Positions 12,861 through 25,342 of a DNA stretch of 64,000 nucleotides are shown one piece after another (position 1 is the stretch's first letter; the number at the start of each line of letters is the position of its first letter). The notes beneath the pieces were generated by a model. The model was not told the DNA's origin, did not search any database, and saw only the letters and a list, made by a program, of their open reading frames with translations. Source of the DNA: Liolophura sinensis. Its lineage: Eukaryota; Mollusca; Polyplacophora; Chitonida; Chitonidae. The DNA lies in assembly GCF_032854445.1 (NCBI RefSeq), contig NC_088295.1, forward strand, positions 61,857,249-61,921,248, written 5' to 3'. The translations under genes and the position numbers were made by a program.

Positions 12861-14885
12861 ATCCCAAGAACCAAATATAGTACACCAACCAGTCTAAAAG
12901 GGAGAAGTTTTATACGCTTTGATGGTGACTGATCTGCAGTAGGGCGGACATCTGAAGTTCGCCTTTCTTTACCGTGTGTTTGTTTAATTATTTGTAGGGC
13001 AAAGGGTCAGTTTTAAAACCTGAAGATGAATCAGAGGTTTTCAATTACGCCGTAAGTAAGTAAACGTGTAAGAATGTGTCTGCACAGCCTAGATATCGAT
13101 GTAGAACATCTCCAGCCTATATCACAGCTCGTACCCGGTATAGATCTTATAACAGCAAGATTAAGAATTAGTATTCATCAAGAGAGGCATTAGGTCACTA
13201 CCTAGTAAAAAACGATATGCAAATATATTTTCTGGCGCACGCTGATCTCGCTGATAACGGTAGATACGAGATATTGACGCATGCGCGCTAAAATATTTCC
13301 AATTGTGATGTACCTCGAATCAGCCAGAAAGCGAGCGGCACGCGAGACGCGAATCTTAATGAGCCAGTGTTTATAAGGCTTTCGCGTCAATAGTTTTCAC
13401 CCCTCCGAGATACTAGGTGTCCTCTGATGTTATAAGTGGGCAACAATTGGCAGTTACTCTTTAACGGGCTTTAAACATACAAAAAGTGGCTGGTTCACTA
13501 ATCTAGAATAAAAGCAGAAACACCACAATATCTATATAATTTTATACGTTTCCTAAAGTTTCATGAAATAATCCAAAACATATTATAGCCTGACGTGCGA
13601 GAATGGAAATGGGCAGAGGAAGTGCACCCGATTCATAATCTGCCACATGATAAGTCAATATATTGTACGTACAAAAGCTGAAGTCAAAATTCCTTATATA
13701 ATCTTATATCTAATTACTAACACAATTTGCTTGTAAGTTTTATCTTGATTGGCACGTAAAGTTATAAAATAATAACCAGCTTTTCATCCTGTCTCGCGTT
13801 TTGTCTTTATATGTGCAAAATCTCGATTAAACCTCGTGATATCCTACATACAGACATTGCGAAATAAAACCATTAAACACCCACACTAGCTGTTTTATTT
13901 ATGAATTCATCACCTGGTAAATTGAATTTAGATGCTCACTTACAAGCTAGCTCCCGTGAATTGTATCATAAAGGGTTTGTAAAGGGTTCTTATCTGCGTG
14001 TCAGTTTCGATAGGAAAGTTATAAGGGACACAGAATTGTAATGCCCATATGATTGCTATTTCTTAGTTGCTGATTAGTTGTTTCTTTAATTTTCCTTCGA
14101 CGCCACGAGTTTCATGTTGACGTAAGTTATTGTTGAATTCGTGTAATTAAACATTTTATTTAATTTGTATGGTATCCAAAAAATGATGAAAGTTACAAGT
14201 TAGCCAAAAAAAAATTGTGTCAAGTGACATTCTGATACAAATTATGTTCAATTTCAAATATGTGTTGATTAATACTTGTCACAATAAATTCCTAAGCATG
14301 ATTTTTCTTTCTTTGATATTGTAATTACACAGTCGACTGATTTAATCTCTTCTAGATTTACTGTATTATGGGAGAGAAATTATTAAAAATTACATAGGGA
14401 AATAATCTTAAAAATAAATTATCATGGCTGTTGTGAATATATTTATATAAGTCTATCGTTTTCCAAATAGCACAGAATTCCCTGAAAATTTAACACCTGT
14501 GGTATCCTTGTGTACAGTTTTTCACAGTCCATGAACTATCATTATAACACAAAATGTCATTTCGTGAAAAAAAAATGAACAAACACATGTACGTCACCTC
14601 TCACTTGAACAACAGTTATTATATACATATATACAAATATACAAACTTCCAGATGTAGTATGTTTTATAGATAAAAATTTGAAAAATATTTCAAGGATGC
14701 CCTTCATTCAGGAAATCAGTGTTCACGGCTACTGTCACATAAAATTTGGGAATTTCATAAAATCCCCCTGTTTTTGCTTTTCCAACTTTGTCTTCTTTTT
14801 GTGTGACTTTGTAAAATAATTCATGCTTTATCGTTGTACTATCGCTGTTAGTTTATTTGATCATAACTAGTCATTTATCTACATC
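12861..14885. other. Intergenic, nothing seen
   Basis: AT-rich; no coding region, RNA gene or clear repeat identified. Confidence 0.35.
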
Positions 14886-14889
14886 GTAT

Positions 14890-15110
14890 TTATTATTTCA
14901 TTCATGTTTACCACCACACTCAAGAGCCTTTTATGTTGGTTTATGGGTTGAGGAAACCAGTGCCTGGTGTATACCACTAGGCGTTTCAAAGCACCTGACA
15001 AACCCTTGAAAAACTGACAAAAAATATAGCAGAACTATAGCTAGAGCTGGATTCGAATCTGCGACTTCGCTGACGAGGCATACCGGATGAGGTGATGGGA
15101 ATAATGGTTT
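14890..15110 (-). mobile_element. Degenerate SINE fragment
   Basis: CACACTCAAGAGCC at the tail side and a B-box-like GCTGGATTCGAATCTGCGAC at about 15046-15065, consistent with a reversed tRNA-derived element. Confidence 0.45.
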
Positions 15111-15389
15111 AGATGAATGATTAGCCGCGACTTTCTATGCATCCGTACATGTCAGTGTGACAAGATGTAATTACGCCTCTTCTTGACTGATTCCGACTGA
15201 GTTGTTAATTGTGATGCTCATTAAAATTCTCAAGCATTCATACACACATGCAGAAACAGTCTACTGTGAATAGGAGTTAAAAGACACTGAATAGGATATT
15301 ATTTTGACCCAGTGTATAATGCATAGGGGTAAACAACGAAGGGAATTATTTGCTAGTTGTCGAATTAATGAATTCATTAATTTATATGA

Positions 15390-15665
15390 TTGTTGTTTTA
15401 TGCCAAACTCATTAATTTTTCACATACAAGATGGTGGTCAGTTGAACCACAGACGTTTGGCAAGTTACTGACGAACTTTCCCACGTATATGTGACATGTA
15501 GAAATGCACACCATGTATTGTTGGAAGACAAGTGACCTTCAGGGTTACATTGCGTAGACGGACAGCTGAGCCTCATCGACCACTTACCGACAACACCAGT
15601 GAGAGCGAGGGAATGTACAAATCCCCTGTCAAACTCAGCTCTAGTCGACTTAGTCACTGGTTGAC
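15390..15665 (-). mobile_element. Dispersed repeat (family B)
   Basis: Tail GTTTTATGCCAAACTCATTA, then ACCACAGACGTTTGGCAAGT and TACTGACGAACTTTCCCACG, then a TGCACACCATGTATTGTTGG block. The same blocks recur near 31590-31760, 36775-36990, 42110-42310, 44340-44390 and 47960-48080. The 96-codon minus-strand frame here is repeat sequence. Confidence 0.6.
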
Positions 15666-15719
15666 GGCTAACGTAAGAAACTGAAACTGCTGAATCTTCC
15701 AAGTCATACCGAACAGAGC

Positions 15720-17250
15720 ATTACAAATCTGTGTGCTTATGATTACCATGTTTTGAAGATTTATTCCTTATTTATAGAACTTTGTGAGCTTATGAAGCCC
15801 TAGTTCTAGCATATGAACAGGTCCAGTGGACTTGTACTTCTTTACAAATGGATGGGTGAAAAACATGAGCTGTGATCAAAACACTTCCCTGACAATAAAG
15901 TGGATTTATACACATCAGCACTGCTACTGCTACACTGCTTACTCTATTAGTGGAAATAAAGCTATGAAATTGAATTTAAAATATATTTTTAAAGAAATTT
16001 TCTCTCTCTATTTGCTTAATTTGTTCATCATATAACATTATACTGAGATGTTATAGTACATGCATGATTAGTATGTCTAATCCTACATCCTCGCACAAAA
16101 GGGTGACCTTTGGACATGTACCAGTCGTACTGTAAAACAATGGATGCAACTTAAACTATATGTCTCAGTTATTGATTATTGATTTCAGGTCTAGCCAATA
16201 TCACCTGCTAGTCGTTAAGGCATCAATCATGCTTATTTCGGTTGACCTTTAGTTTTGCGTGTGAATAATTAATTCCAGGTTATTAACAAAAACAACAAAA
16301 CAAGAAAAAAGTGAGTAGTCGTTTTGCTTATGCTGAGACCTCGGTTCGGCCACTGCATATTGTGTGCACACAGACAAGGTACTAGTCTGTTTGATGTCTG
16401 TATTACGTTGATTCTGTGTGATAAGCACAGAATTACACTTCTTATATAAATTAAACAAAGTGACTATACCTCTGCAAGGATAGATTAGTGTGAAAACAAC
16501 CGAAATAATATGCAACGCAGTGTTTAATTGTTATCACTGAAAACAGTTGATAATGTCTTCTCGTTTGCATGTTACCAGCATTATTTACCATAAATAAGCC
16601 ATTTACTTGTTACATATTCATTTGAAAATTAATTTTATAACAGGCTTTATTTTAGAGATAGGCTTTGTTATTGTGCACTTGAAGTTCCTTGCTTATTGTT
16701 CACATGAGGCATATTATTGTCGATCCCGGTAAAGTTCCGAATGTTGAGATAAAAACTTTTTAGCATTTGACTTACCAGCATGCAGGATACGTTATCGAGA
16801 CCAACGTCAGCAGAATCATTGGTATAAACTTACGCTTTAATTGTTCTCGAATTAGCTTTTTGCTGAATAAAAAAGTATGCCTACTCTATGGTTCAGTGTG
16901 TAATTATTAATCTGGGTTGTTTGACAACTGATACCTAATCTGCTTTTACTGGCTGGCATCACTTGATGGAAGTTCGAGATGTTATGATTTGTGTTTTGTA
17001 ATGAAGTTCATCTGTGAAAGCAGTTTACCAGCAGCACAAACATACCAAGGGAGACAATTATGAAGTCGTATAAAATTACCTCCCCCTTCAAGTCAACTTT
17101 GCTGCTGAAATATTCTCAGATTTGCAAAAAAAAGAAAACACAGCTGACTGTAATCCAAATTACATTGGAAGGGCAAATTGTTTCTAGTCATCTAGAGAGT
17201 CTTGTGAGAAATTTCTCATACAATGAGAACAAAACACAAGATGATTTCAA
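15720..17250. other. Intergenic, nothing seen
   Basis: AT-rich flank of the damaged coding region. The plus-strand frame at 17060-17464 is partly the antisense shadow of that region. Confidence 0.3.
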
Positions 17251-17910
17251 TCAAATCAAATCATGTAACAACTTAATTAATGACGTAAAAAATGACTTTC
17301 TTTCATCTGTCTGGTTTTTTCTTTGCATATGTCTTTTTTGTTTGGATTTAATTTTGTCCCACTTCTTATTCTTCTTTTCTCGGTCCTTGGATTTGCCAGA
17401 AGAGTCAGGGTCTAATCTTCGGTGCGTGACTTCATTCGCCTGGCCCTGCTCCCTGACGTTGTGATAGGCCTCGAAGCGATCTATGACCTCTGAACCTTAC
17501 ATACCTGTCCCGTCACCCACCCCTCTTCCCAGAAGTCTAAGGTAATGATCTGTGGATTTAACCAGTATCGCTGACGGGGACGTCTCCACAAACAGAACCG
17601 CTCTTCTCTTGTTTCCCTTGTCAGAGTACAGCCACTCTTCTGTCAACGCCCCGATCAGACGTTCTTCGCATGATTGAGCCCAGATAAAACCCCGTATAGT
17701 GTGTTTTATGAGCCCATAGAAGGTTTAGAGATGAAGCACTTGATACAATCAGTTAGAACCGCCCTGGACACTATACTTCTCCACCCTTCATCAAACTTTT
17801 GCCCGCCCAGTACTTAACAGTTCAAAATGAGTTTTTGATTCCTCCACCATGAACTGTCTCCACTGAGGCATCTCGCACCAAGCAAACCCGTAAGGCACCA
17901 ATTTCGGCGC
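17251..17910 (-). pseudogene. Damaged coding region, unrecognised
   Basis: Protein-like sequence on the minus strand after a pyrimidine-rich acceptor (TTTTTTACGACAG). It runs VPYGFAWCEMPQWRQF and FMVEESKTHFELLSTGRA, then shifts by one base into FDEGWRSIVSRAVLTD, and shifts back into GFIWAQSCEERLIGALTEEW. It continues WLYSDKGNKRRAVLFVETSP and SAILVKSTDHYLRLLGRG. An in-frame TAA follows at 17499-17497, after which the same frame reads EVIDRFEAYHNVREQGQ, a Lys-rich stretch, and a TGA at 17253-17251. Frame 0 has open runs of 71 and 81 codons around the TAA. Two compensating indels plus a stop suggest a pseudogene. A donor-like ACAG|gtatgt precedes the stop, so an unusual intron cannot be excluded. 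I do not recognise the family. Confidence 0.42.
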
Positions 17911-18389
17911 TGTCGTAAAAAATCGAAAGAAATATACCTTTTACGATCCCAAATCAACAGGAAACTATCTTTGACATATATATGATGATTGGAACAAACT
18001 ATGTGCCGGTTGCGTTTCCTAGCAAATTCCCGACTTGTATTTTTTTAAGGTTGTTGCTGAAAAAAAAACACTCTTAAAAAATACTCTTAACGACTTTTTT
18101 TTTTCAACTTGAAATTTAGATCTTTCTAAAGAACGGGAATTTATGGCGTAATGCTACAAAGAGAGATCAAAGTTTATATAATCAAAGAGGAATAAATGTC
18201 GTTAGACTTTTTTCTCATTTTAATTAACAGAACATTTATTTATTAGGCTGAAAAACGTCTCAGTGAAATACATGTAATCATGTAACGTAATTAATTAAGT
18301 AGTCAACCAAACTAATACGTCTTGTTTGGCGATTTTAATGAGCATGTCCCCCCCTAGGATTTATACACCACCTTATACACCGAATTTAT

Positions 18390-18556
18390 TTATTTATTTA
18401 TGTTTATGTGATTTGTGTTTCACGTCGTGCTCAAGTACATTTTACTTTAACGATGGCGGCCAGCATTATGGTGGGAGGAGACCGGACAGAGCACGGGGAA
18501 ACCCACGACCATCCGTCGACCTTCCCACGTAGGGCCGGAGAGGAAGCCAGCATAAA
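18390..18556 (-). mobile_element. tRNA-derived SINE (family A), truncated
   Basis: Contains GATGGCGGCCAGCATTATGG, GTGGGAGGAGACCGGACAGA and CCGGAGAGGAAGCCAGCAT. It stops before the tRNA-like head. Confidence 0.8.
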
Positions 18557-18578
18557 CACCGAATTATTTCAATACAAT

Positions 18579-18714
18579 GATCGGTTCTGAGGGAAAACAA
18601 GCACGATCGGTGCTGAGGGAATACATGCATGATCGGTGCTGAGGGAAAACAAGCATGATCGATACTGAGGGAAAACAAACATGATCGGTGCTGAGGGAAG
18701 ACAAGCTTGATCGG
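18579..18714. repeat. 26-bp tandem repeat, five units
   Basis: Unit GATCGGTGCTGAGGGAAAAC plus AAGCAT, with GATC starting at 18579, 18605, 18631, 18657, 18683 and a partial at 18709: exactly 26 bp apart. Confidence 0.92.
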
Positions 18715-18761
18715 TACACACATGCATGTTTCAGTTGTGCTTCGATTGTAACAGTTCATAT

Positions 18762-19222
18762 ACCCAACATGGTGATTATGTTCTGTGTAGGATGCGTATA
18801 CTCAACATGGCGATTATATTCTGTGTAGGATGCGTATACTCAACATGGCGATTATATTCTGTGTACGATGCTTATACTCAACATGGTGATTATATTCTGT
18901 GTAGGATGCGTATACTCAACATGGCGATTATATTCTGTGTACGATGCGTATACTCAACATGGCGATTATATTCTGTGTACCATGCTTATACTCAACATGG
19001 TGATTATATTCTGTGTACGATGCTTATACTCAACATGGTGATTATATTCTGTGTACGATGCTTATACTCAACATGGCGATTATACTCTGTGTACGATGCT
19101 TATACTCAACATGGTGATTATATTCTGTGTACGATGCTTATACTCAACATGGTGATTATATTCTGTGCACGATGCTTATACTCAACATGGCGATTATACT
19201 CTGTGTACGATGCTTATACTCC
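18762..19222. repeat. 38-bp tandem repeat, twelve units
   Basis: CAACATGG recurs every 38 bp from 18765 to 19183. Unit CAACATGGCGATTATATTCT plus GTGTACGATGCTTATACT. Because 38 is not a multiple of 3 and the unit has no stop in three frames, a 170-codon frame runs through it; this is probably not a gene. Confidence 0.95.
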
Positions 19223-19249
19223 TCCTTTCCCGGTATGAAGACAAATAAT

Positions 19250-21025
19250 ACACATTATGGAGCAGATCGCTAGAGATTCAAGACGTGCCATGTATCTTTA
19301 CTTACGGAAGAATTATACTCATTGTGAAACTGAAGAATAATTTAGAAAAATTAGGAAATGTAAGTAATTGCCAATTCATTTATGAAGCAGATTCTACCAT
19401 CGCTCAGTCAGTGGTATGATTTTTTTTTGTCTTGCACAGAATACCTTTCTAGACTGTGAAATGTTCATCTTTTTATCTATTTTATGCCTCCGTACTTATA
19501 TATTTATTTGTTTGATTTCTGGTAAATGAAGTGCTCAAGATTTTTCATGACAAGAAGGCGAAGGAATCCCCGGAGTGGCCTTGTAGAGTAAACTAGTGCC
19601 CATCACCATACAGGTACCTGGCAAATCAGCGGGAATTGGAAATGAGATGTAGCACATGGTTTGCCCCTATGCATTAACATTAGGAGTACTGATTTGGCGC
19701 GAGAAACTTACAAATAATTATTTGATGATTGCGGGTTTGCGCCACATTGGGGGTATTTCAGCGAACGCTGTTGTGGAAATTGATCTTCATTATTTACCTG
19801 GATCTACCATTATGGATGCCGGTTGATATACGTGTGTCTGTTTTGAGGCCTGGATTGCGAATCATATCTGACGTACACATTTATAAGTTGCTCTAGCACA
19901 TGTATTCTGATGTGAAGAGGTAAATAATCACTTATGATAAACCCTAACTGAGGTAAATATACAAGAGGTCAGATTTCAACGGTTACGTGTGGCCATTTGG
20001 CAACTATCACACTGCAATTGCTGCACTGTTTTCCAGACTGCAGTTTCGACCTTATGGTATTTCAAAGGAATGTGTGTCTATATATTCAAATGCGATGTGA
20101 AAACTTTGAACACTTAATAAATGTGGTTAAATGTTCTTCTTCTTATAAACTATAGAGAGATCTTCATCAAAACGTAAAAAAGAGGGACCATTCTCCACAT
20201 TCGATGAAGCATGTAACGGCTGGCGCCTGTTTATGGACGGTGGGTCACAGGTCTGGGCAACTCTTCTGGGGGAGAGTTACTGTGTGGTTTACTGTAAATT
20301 ACCCACTGCTCCATGCTCCAGCGGCTTCAGCGTATAGAAAGTTACAGCCCTTCTTATTTTGCTACCCTAATATCACAGCTTTCGTCTTGGAGATGTCGCA
20401 GAAAATTATAGGTAATGAAGCGTAACGTGCTTTATTGGAGTGAAAAAACGAAGGCACGGTGAGATAAATTTCTTAGTGGAGCATTCTCTCTGGTTTTTTG
20501 AGACAGTGGTGTCTGGATGTGAGATAGGATCGCTTTGAAAACATGATGTCAAAGATATCATCACCCATTTGTAAAGACCCGTTGTAAACTCGCAATGCAG
20601 GGTTATGTAATTATGTTGTGGAACTCCCATGCTGCATGCTATTGTTGAACAGCGCAAGTCCAGAGTGCATTGCTGCAAACATTGCGCGGTGTCTGAGACG
20701 TCACCAAGCATTTATAATCGTGTGAAATTCTTTAAAGATATCGCTGAAATCCATTGCTTTTTATGTATAGAGTGTTTGTATTTCACAAAAGAAATCGTCT
20801 CTTGTTCAATTTTTCATTAATTGTTTTTTCATTTATTGTTTTAATCCACAATACAATGCAACTATAAAAGTTCCTTTCATGTATTTCTTTCTAATTTTTT
20901 TTAAAAACATGCCATAATAGTCACATTTCCTCAGCTGCGGTGTAAATGGATGTAAAATGAATGCGAAAATGAAATGTGCAGAGTGCTGGCTTCTTCTCCT
21001 GTCCTACCTATCTGACAATAAGCTG
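19250..21025. other. Intergenic with decayed repeats
   Basis: A weak SINE-like fragment around 19500-19700 and a family E copy at 19936-20015. No gene seen; frames at 20204-20820 have no recognisable features. Confidence 0.35.
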
Positions 21026-21125
21026 GTGATGGCCGTGGGATTTTACCACCATGTTGTTGGCCGCCATTGGATAACTGAAATAGTCTTGAGTACGGCGTAA
21101 ACAATAATGGAATAAATAGATAAAT
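21026..21125 (+). mobile_element. tRNA-derived SINE (family A), 3' fragment
   Basis: GATGGCCGTGGGATTTTACC through TAGTCTTGAGTACGGCGTAA to a short AATAAATAGATAAAT tail. Confidence 0.7.
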
Positions 21126-23048
21126 GTGTCGAGGGGATTTGAAATTGTGAACATGACATTCACAAAAATAATTTCATTGACAAAAGCTTCACAGGATTGC
21201 CTTATAAGTTTTCAAATTTGAAATGTTATACCTTCAATGTTATACCAATTTTTTCCTAACCGACACATATTGCGCTGCAAATGTTGGTGACAAAAATTAA
21301 CATTTAATATTAAAGTACTGATATTTAGTTCCCATAAAGAATATAATCTACATGACATATATATATCGGCATTCATATATATACCATTTCAAATGTGACA
21401 TCTCCAAGGAACCATTATATCATATATCAGCCTAAATAGGTTTTGTTGACACCAATTCATTGTATACTCTCACACTCCGTGTATCAATGAATGCTTAACA
21501 CTTATTTCCTATTGATGTATCATTACATATTGATGTAAAAATGTCTGTTAAAGAATATAACCTGTACAGGCATACCCTGTGATAAATTATATGTATATTG
21601 GAGTATGAGAAAATTTACAAACGTCTCTTCTTATAAATTTATTTATTTGTGCGCCTACCACCAGGCATAGATGTCACATGATGTTATTTGGTAATTAGCT
21701 AAGCCTCATCTTTCCTTGATAGACAACAGTTAATTACCCCTCTACTCTCAGTATACATACCCTTACTGTGATATACCAGGTGTTTAATCATTTTATATTT
21801 CAAAAGGGATTTTTTTCCCCTCACATATACGACATGAAGCGGAAAATGACGTTCTATCAAGCAGTTGGTTTTTCAAACGGTTTAAAGGCAACTGCCACGT
21901 GGCACATATATACTTTGCTTTGATCCATTTTCCTCATGGTCAAATGGCTAAGTATTTTTGTCCATAACGCTCAATTAAGCCTTTAAGTCGATTTAGAGGA
22001 GTGAAAGTATATGTCCTCAAAATCTGACCCCTACAAAGCGGTGTATACTTTTACCGTTACTATAAGCGGGTCTCTCAATATTCAAACGTTCGCGTGCCGG
22101 GCTCGGTCAAGTAAAAGCATCATCATACTAAAGCATCGCCTAATTAATTCCGTGCACAGTCCTATATTATTGATAAAGCCAAGAAGAGATCTTGAAAACA
22201 GATTTTGAAATTTATGCAAATATTCGCTCGTCTTAGCACGTGCAGCGTACATGGCGACCCGGGCCTCTAAAGCTGCGCCTGAAGATAAAGAATATAGATG
22301 TCTTATAAACAAGCTGTAGGGTCGTCCTAGCATACTAATGAAGTACACTGTCACACAGGGAACCGTCCAGGTTTACCGGCAATCGGCATTTACCAAAGGA
22401 GATCCAGGCGTAGCAAAGCCCACGGGGAACGAAGATAACATATATATCATACATCTTTATACGTACGTCTTTATTAAATCTACATAGTAAATTAGAAAAG
22501 TTTTAGAAATTTCAAGACATCAGTTTATTTAACTTTTTATAGAGCCGATTGTTTCTTTTTTTTTCCTCCCTCAACATTGCTAAGTCGCATTTAACAAAAA
22601 ATCTTCCAACCACCTTAGAGCTATTATAGCTTAAACTGATGTGTACTAAGGTTTATATATAAAATATAATGGTTAGCCAGATTATCTGAGCTCTTATAAT
22701 CCACATGTAGCCTTTTATTCATCTAAAAATATCCTGCGGTTTTGTTTTCTTCCATTGCGTCAAGTAAACCCTTGTGCTCTTAATATTAAGCTAAACGATT
22801 GTGGTTTACGAAGGCCTGAAGCTTGTCCTTCTATAATTATACTTCATTAACTGACATGAAAGATACACCATTCATAAAAGTTAATTCTTCAACTTTAATT
22901 GCTTCTATAAAGAGAAAAAAATGCCTGTTTTCAGCGTACAGTTAAAAGCTATAATTTTACCATATGTATGAATATGTGGTCGAAATCATTTAAGTTCAAT
23001 TTAAAACCCGATCAAATAACAAACGAAAGTTAAAGACGATTTTGTGAG
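21126..23048. other. Intergenic, nothing seen
   Basis: No gene, RNA or clear repeat. Confidence 0.35.
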
Positions 23049-23050
23049 TA

Positions 23051-23215
23051 CACTCAAAAAATTAATCTGTTAATTTTAACAGAAGGTCTTCATGTTTAAT
23101 TAATAGAATACATGCATTATATTTAACAGAATAATTTGTTGTAATAACAGAGTACATTATAGCATCACTCAGACAACAGACTTTCGTTAAAATTAACAGG
23201 TTGGTTTTTTTTAGT
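23051..23215. mobile_element. MITE with TA target duplication
   Basis: 165 bp with inverted ends about 36 bp long: CACTCAAAAAATTAATCTGT on the left against CACTAAAAAAAACCAACCTG read inward from the right, both continuing TTAATTTTAAC. Flanked by TA on both sides, as for Tc1/mariner-type elements. No coding capacity. Confidence 0.7.
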
Positions 23216-23870
23216 GTAAATTTGTGATGGATTGTCCACAGCTCTGTATGCTTTGTGTTATAGTCTACCATGCACATTTATTCTGAATGCTACAATTATC
23301 GTGTCTTTAATAACACATGTACCCATCGCATATATTAAAATCGACAAGTGTAAAAATAGAATAATTTTTGCATGTATTCATCCAATGCTTAATTTATTTA
23401 TGCAATTCCAGTCGGATCGCGTCGCTCTACATTGCATGCCCCCGTTAGGTGATCGTTTAACCACAGAGCTGCTAATGTTTAAGCTGTACGTATAAACCAA
23501 GCACTGATAAAAACACCCATATAAGTTCAAATACCACCGTGAATCAGTATTCAAGCATTGTATTCGCATGTAAAGTATGATGATATTCAGCACAGGGTTT
23601 CCTCAAATGCCCCGCACGGTCCTCCACCTCTGTTGAACTGTCGCGTGTACATGTATGTCTGTTTCTACCTAGTCAATTTATAACGCAGATGTAAAATATC
23701 AATCAACGAAACGACTTCATATATTTCAGATCATGTTTAAGATATTTGGCGTCTTGGTCCAGGTAAATGTTGATCATTGGAGAAAGTGCGCATGTTTACA
23801 CACAATTAATAGTTGACTGTAGTTTCACGACTTCGATCAAGTTACTGGATGGGTGAAACTAGAATACGAT
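23216..23870. other. Intergenic, nothing seen
   Basis: Overlapping frames on both strands at 23232-23593 have no recognisable features. Confidence 0.3.
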
Positions 23871-23875
23871 GTTAT

Positions 23876-23995
23876 ATTCACTATGAATATTTCACTTATT
23901 CCACGGGGGCCAGCATTATGGTGTGAGGCAACCGGACAGAGCCCGGGGGAAACCAACGAACATCCGCAGGTTGTTGCCAGACCTTCCCACGTACC
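23876..23995 (-). mobile_element. tRNA-derived SINE (family A), fragment
   Basis: GAATATTTCACTTATTCCAC, GGGGCCAGCATTATGGTG and CAGACCTTCCCACGTAC; both ends missing. Confidence 0.75.
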
Positions 23996-24984
23996 ACTGA
24001 CTGTCAAAACCGACATTTACGGTCAAAAGTGTCAATAAGACACTTCTGCAAACTTCAAACAAATTGCAAGGCTCTCGATGGAACGACCCCAAGAATTTTC
24101 TTAAAGATGGAAAAATACGAAGTTAGTGCACGACAGAATTGATTACCCTGAACCTCAAAGATGTTAATTTCCCGGCGCAACGCACCAGTCGGATAGAAAT
24201 ATAAATAGACAATAGCTAAGCCGTCTCATCATGAAAATGAATATAGAGGTAGGTCTAGAAAAAAATGGGTTTCAACATTTGTACTTTACAGTAAAATTCA
24301 TGTAGCCTTTGGGAACAGATCTAGTCGATTTTTTTAATTACTGCATCGTATCACAATATCATGTTTAACTTCTCCTTAAATTACACAGAATTACACGACC
24401 ATATATATTAATATACACACCATTTTTACATTTACAACATAAATTTCGACCATGACTAAGTTGCTGATTTTGCCAGACTCGGGAAGTTTTAATGATTTTA
24501 GAAAGGTGTTTTGAGAGGTGTTTGGAAGGTAGGGTGATACCTTACTGTGAAAATGTAAATTTTAGCATATAAAACGCAGACAACTTACTTTATCAGTTTC
24601 CGCTGTTTGCACAATCACTGCATGGCCCTCTTAGACGTTCTCATCTAGATAAGCTACCTTTTTACTTTTTAATTGGACTGCACTCACATGCACACCTGAT
24701 CTCTGGATACTTTTCATGCAAAGAGCATCAACAACTTTTGTTTATTTTCATTTGGACGATAGTTTTGAACAGGTTTGCATTTGTTTCTTATTCTAAGCTT
24801 AAATGTTTGATTGATACCACTTGAGCTGGGTGTTTAATCTTACTAATGACCCCTGCAGGTAATCTTAAAAGCGTTCTCTATCAATCTGGGCAGTGTTTGG
24901 CATTGTGTTCTGGAATTAGTTCTCATCTCCACACGAACACCTCCACAAAACCTTGACAATGTATTTCCCTTTGATGTTCGCTTG
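23996..24984. other. Intergenic, nothing seen
   Basis: AT-rich, no feature recognised. Confidence 0.3.
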
Positions 24985-25342
24985 TTACGTGACTCTAACA
25001 GAAGCACTCTCTAATGATTTACAGTTAACAGGTTTGTGGAACAAGAGTCGAGGGTGGGTTCCCATGATGGTCAAGCGTCTAAGCCCGGGGGTGGTCAAGG
25101 CAAAGCGGGACACACCCCGCTGATCATAACGGTAGCCGAACAGACTGTTCGTCCCAAAAGAGAGCCACTTAAGCTGCCCGCCACCTGAGGCTATGGTAAG
25201 CTTTGTCAGCTGGGGGGCAAGTTGTCTGAAGACGTCCAGAGATGTAGCGATATAAATGAAGAAGAAAACAAGTGTTACGAGTGTTTTGGGAGATACTGGG
25301 ATTTGTACGAACAATCGGTGCCGGGGATTTCTCTTTGATACC
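24985..25342 (-). CDS. Possible exon: membrane anchor plus unknown domain
   Basis: A 118-codon open stretch with no ATG, preceded by an AATAGCAG acceptor. It encodes a basic segment (RNPRHR), a hydrophobic helix (TLVTLVFFFIYIATSLDVF) and then LTIASGGGQLKWLSFGTNSL and FGYRYDQRGVSR. The arrangement suggests a type II membrane protein or an uncleaved signal. GQLKWLSFGTNSLFGY has a weak resemblance to a tectonin/tachylectin repeat (G.LK..S.G.NS.WGV). No continuation exon was identified, and it may be noncoding. Confidence 0.28.

Noticed and set aside
15412-15702. 96-codon minus-strand frame with cysteines
   Set aside because: Matches blocks of the family B repeat found at several other places in the window.
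18466-18759. Minus-strand 97-codon frame with repeated FPQHRSCLFS
   Set aside because: Translation of the 26-bp tandem repeat and an adjoining SINE fragment.
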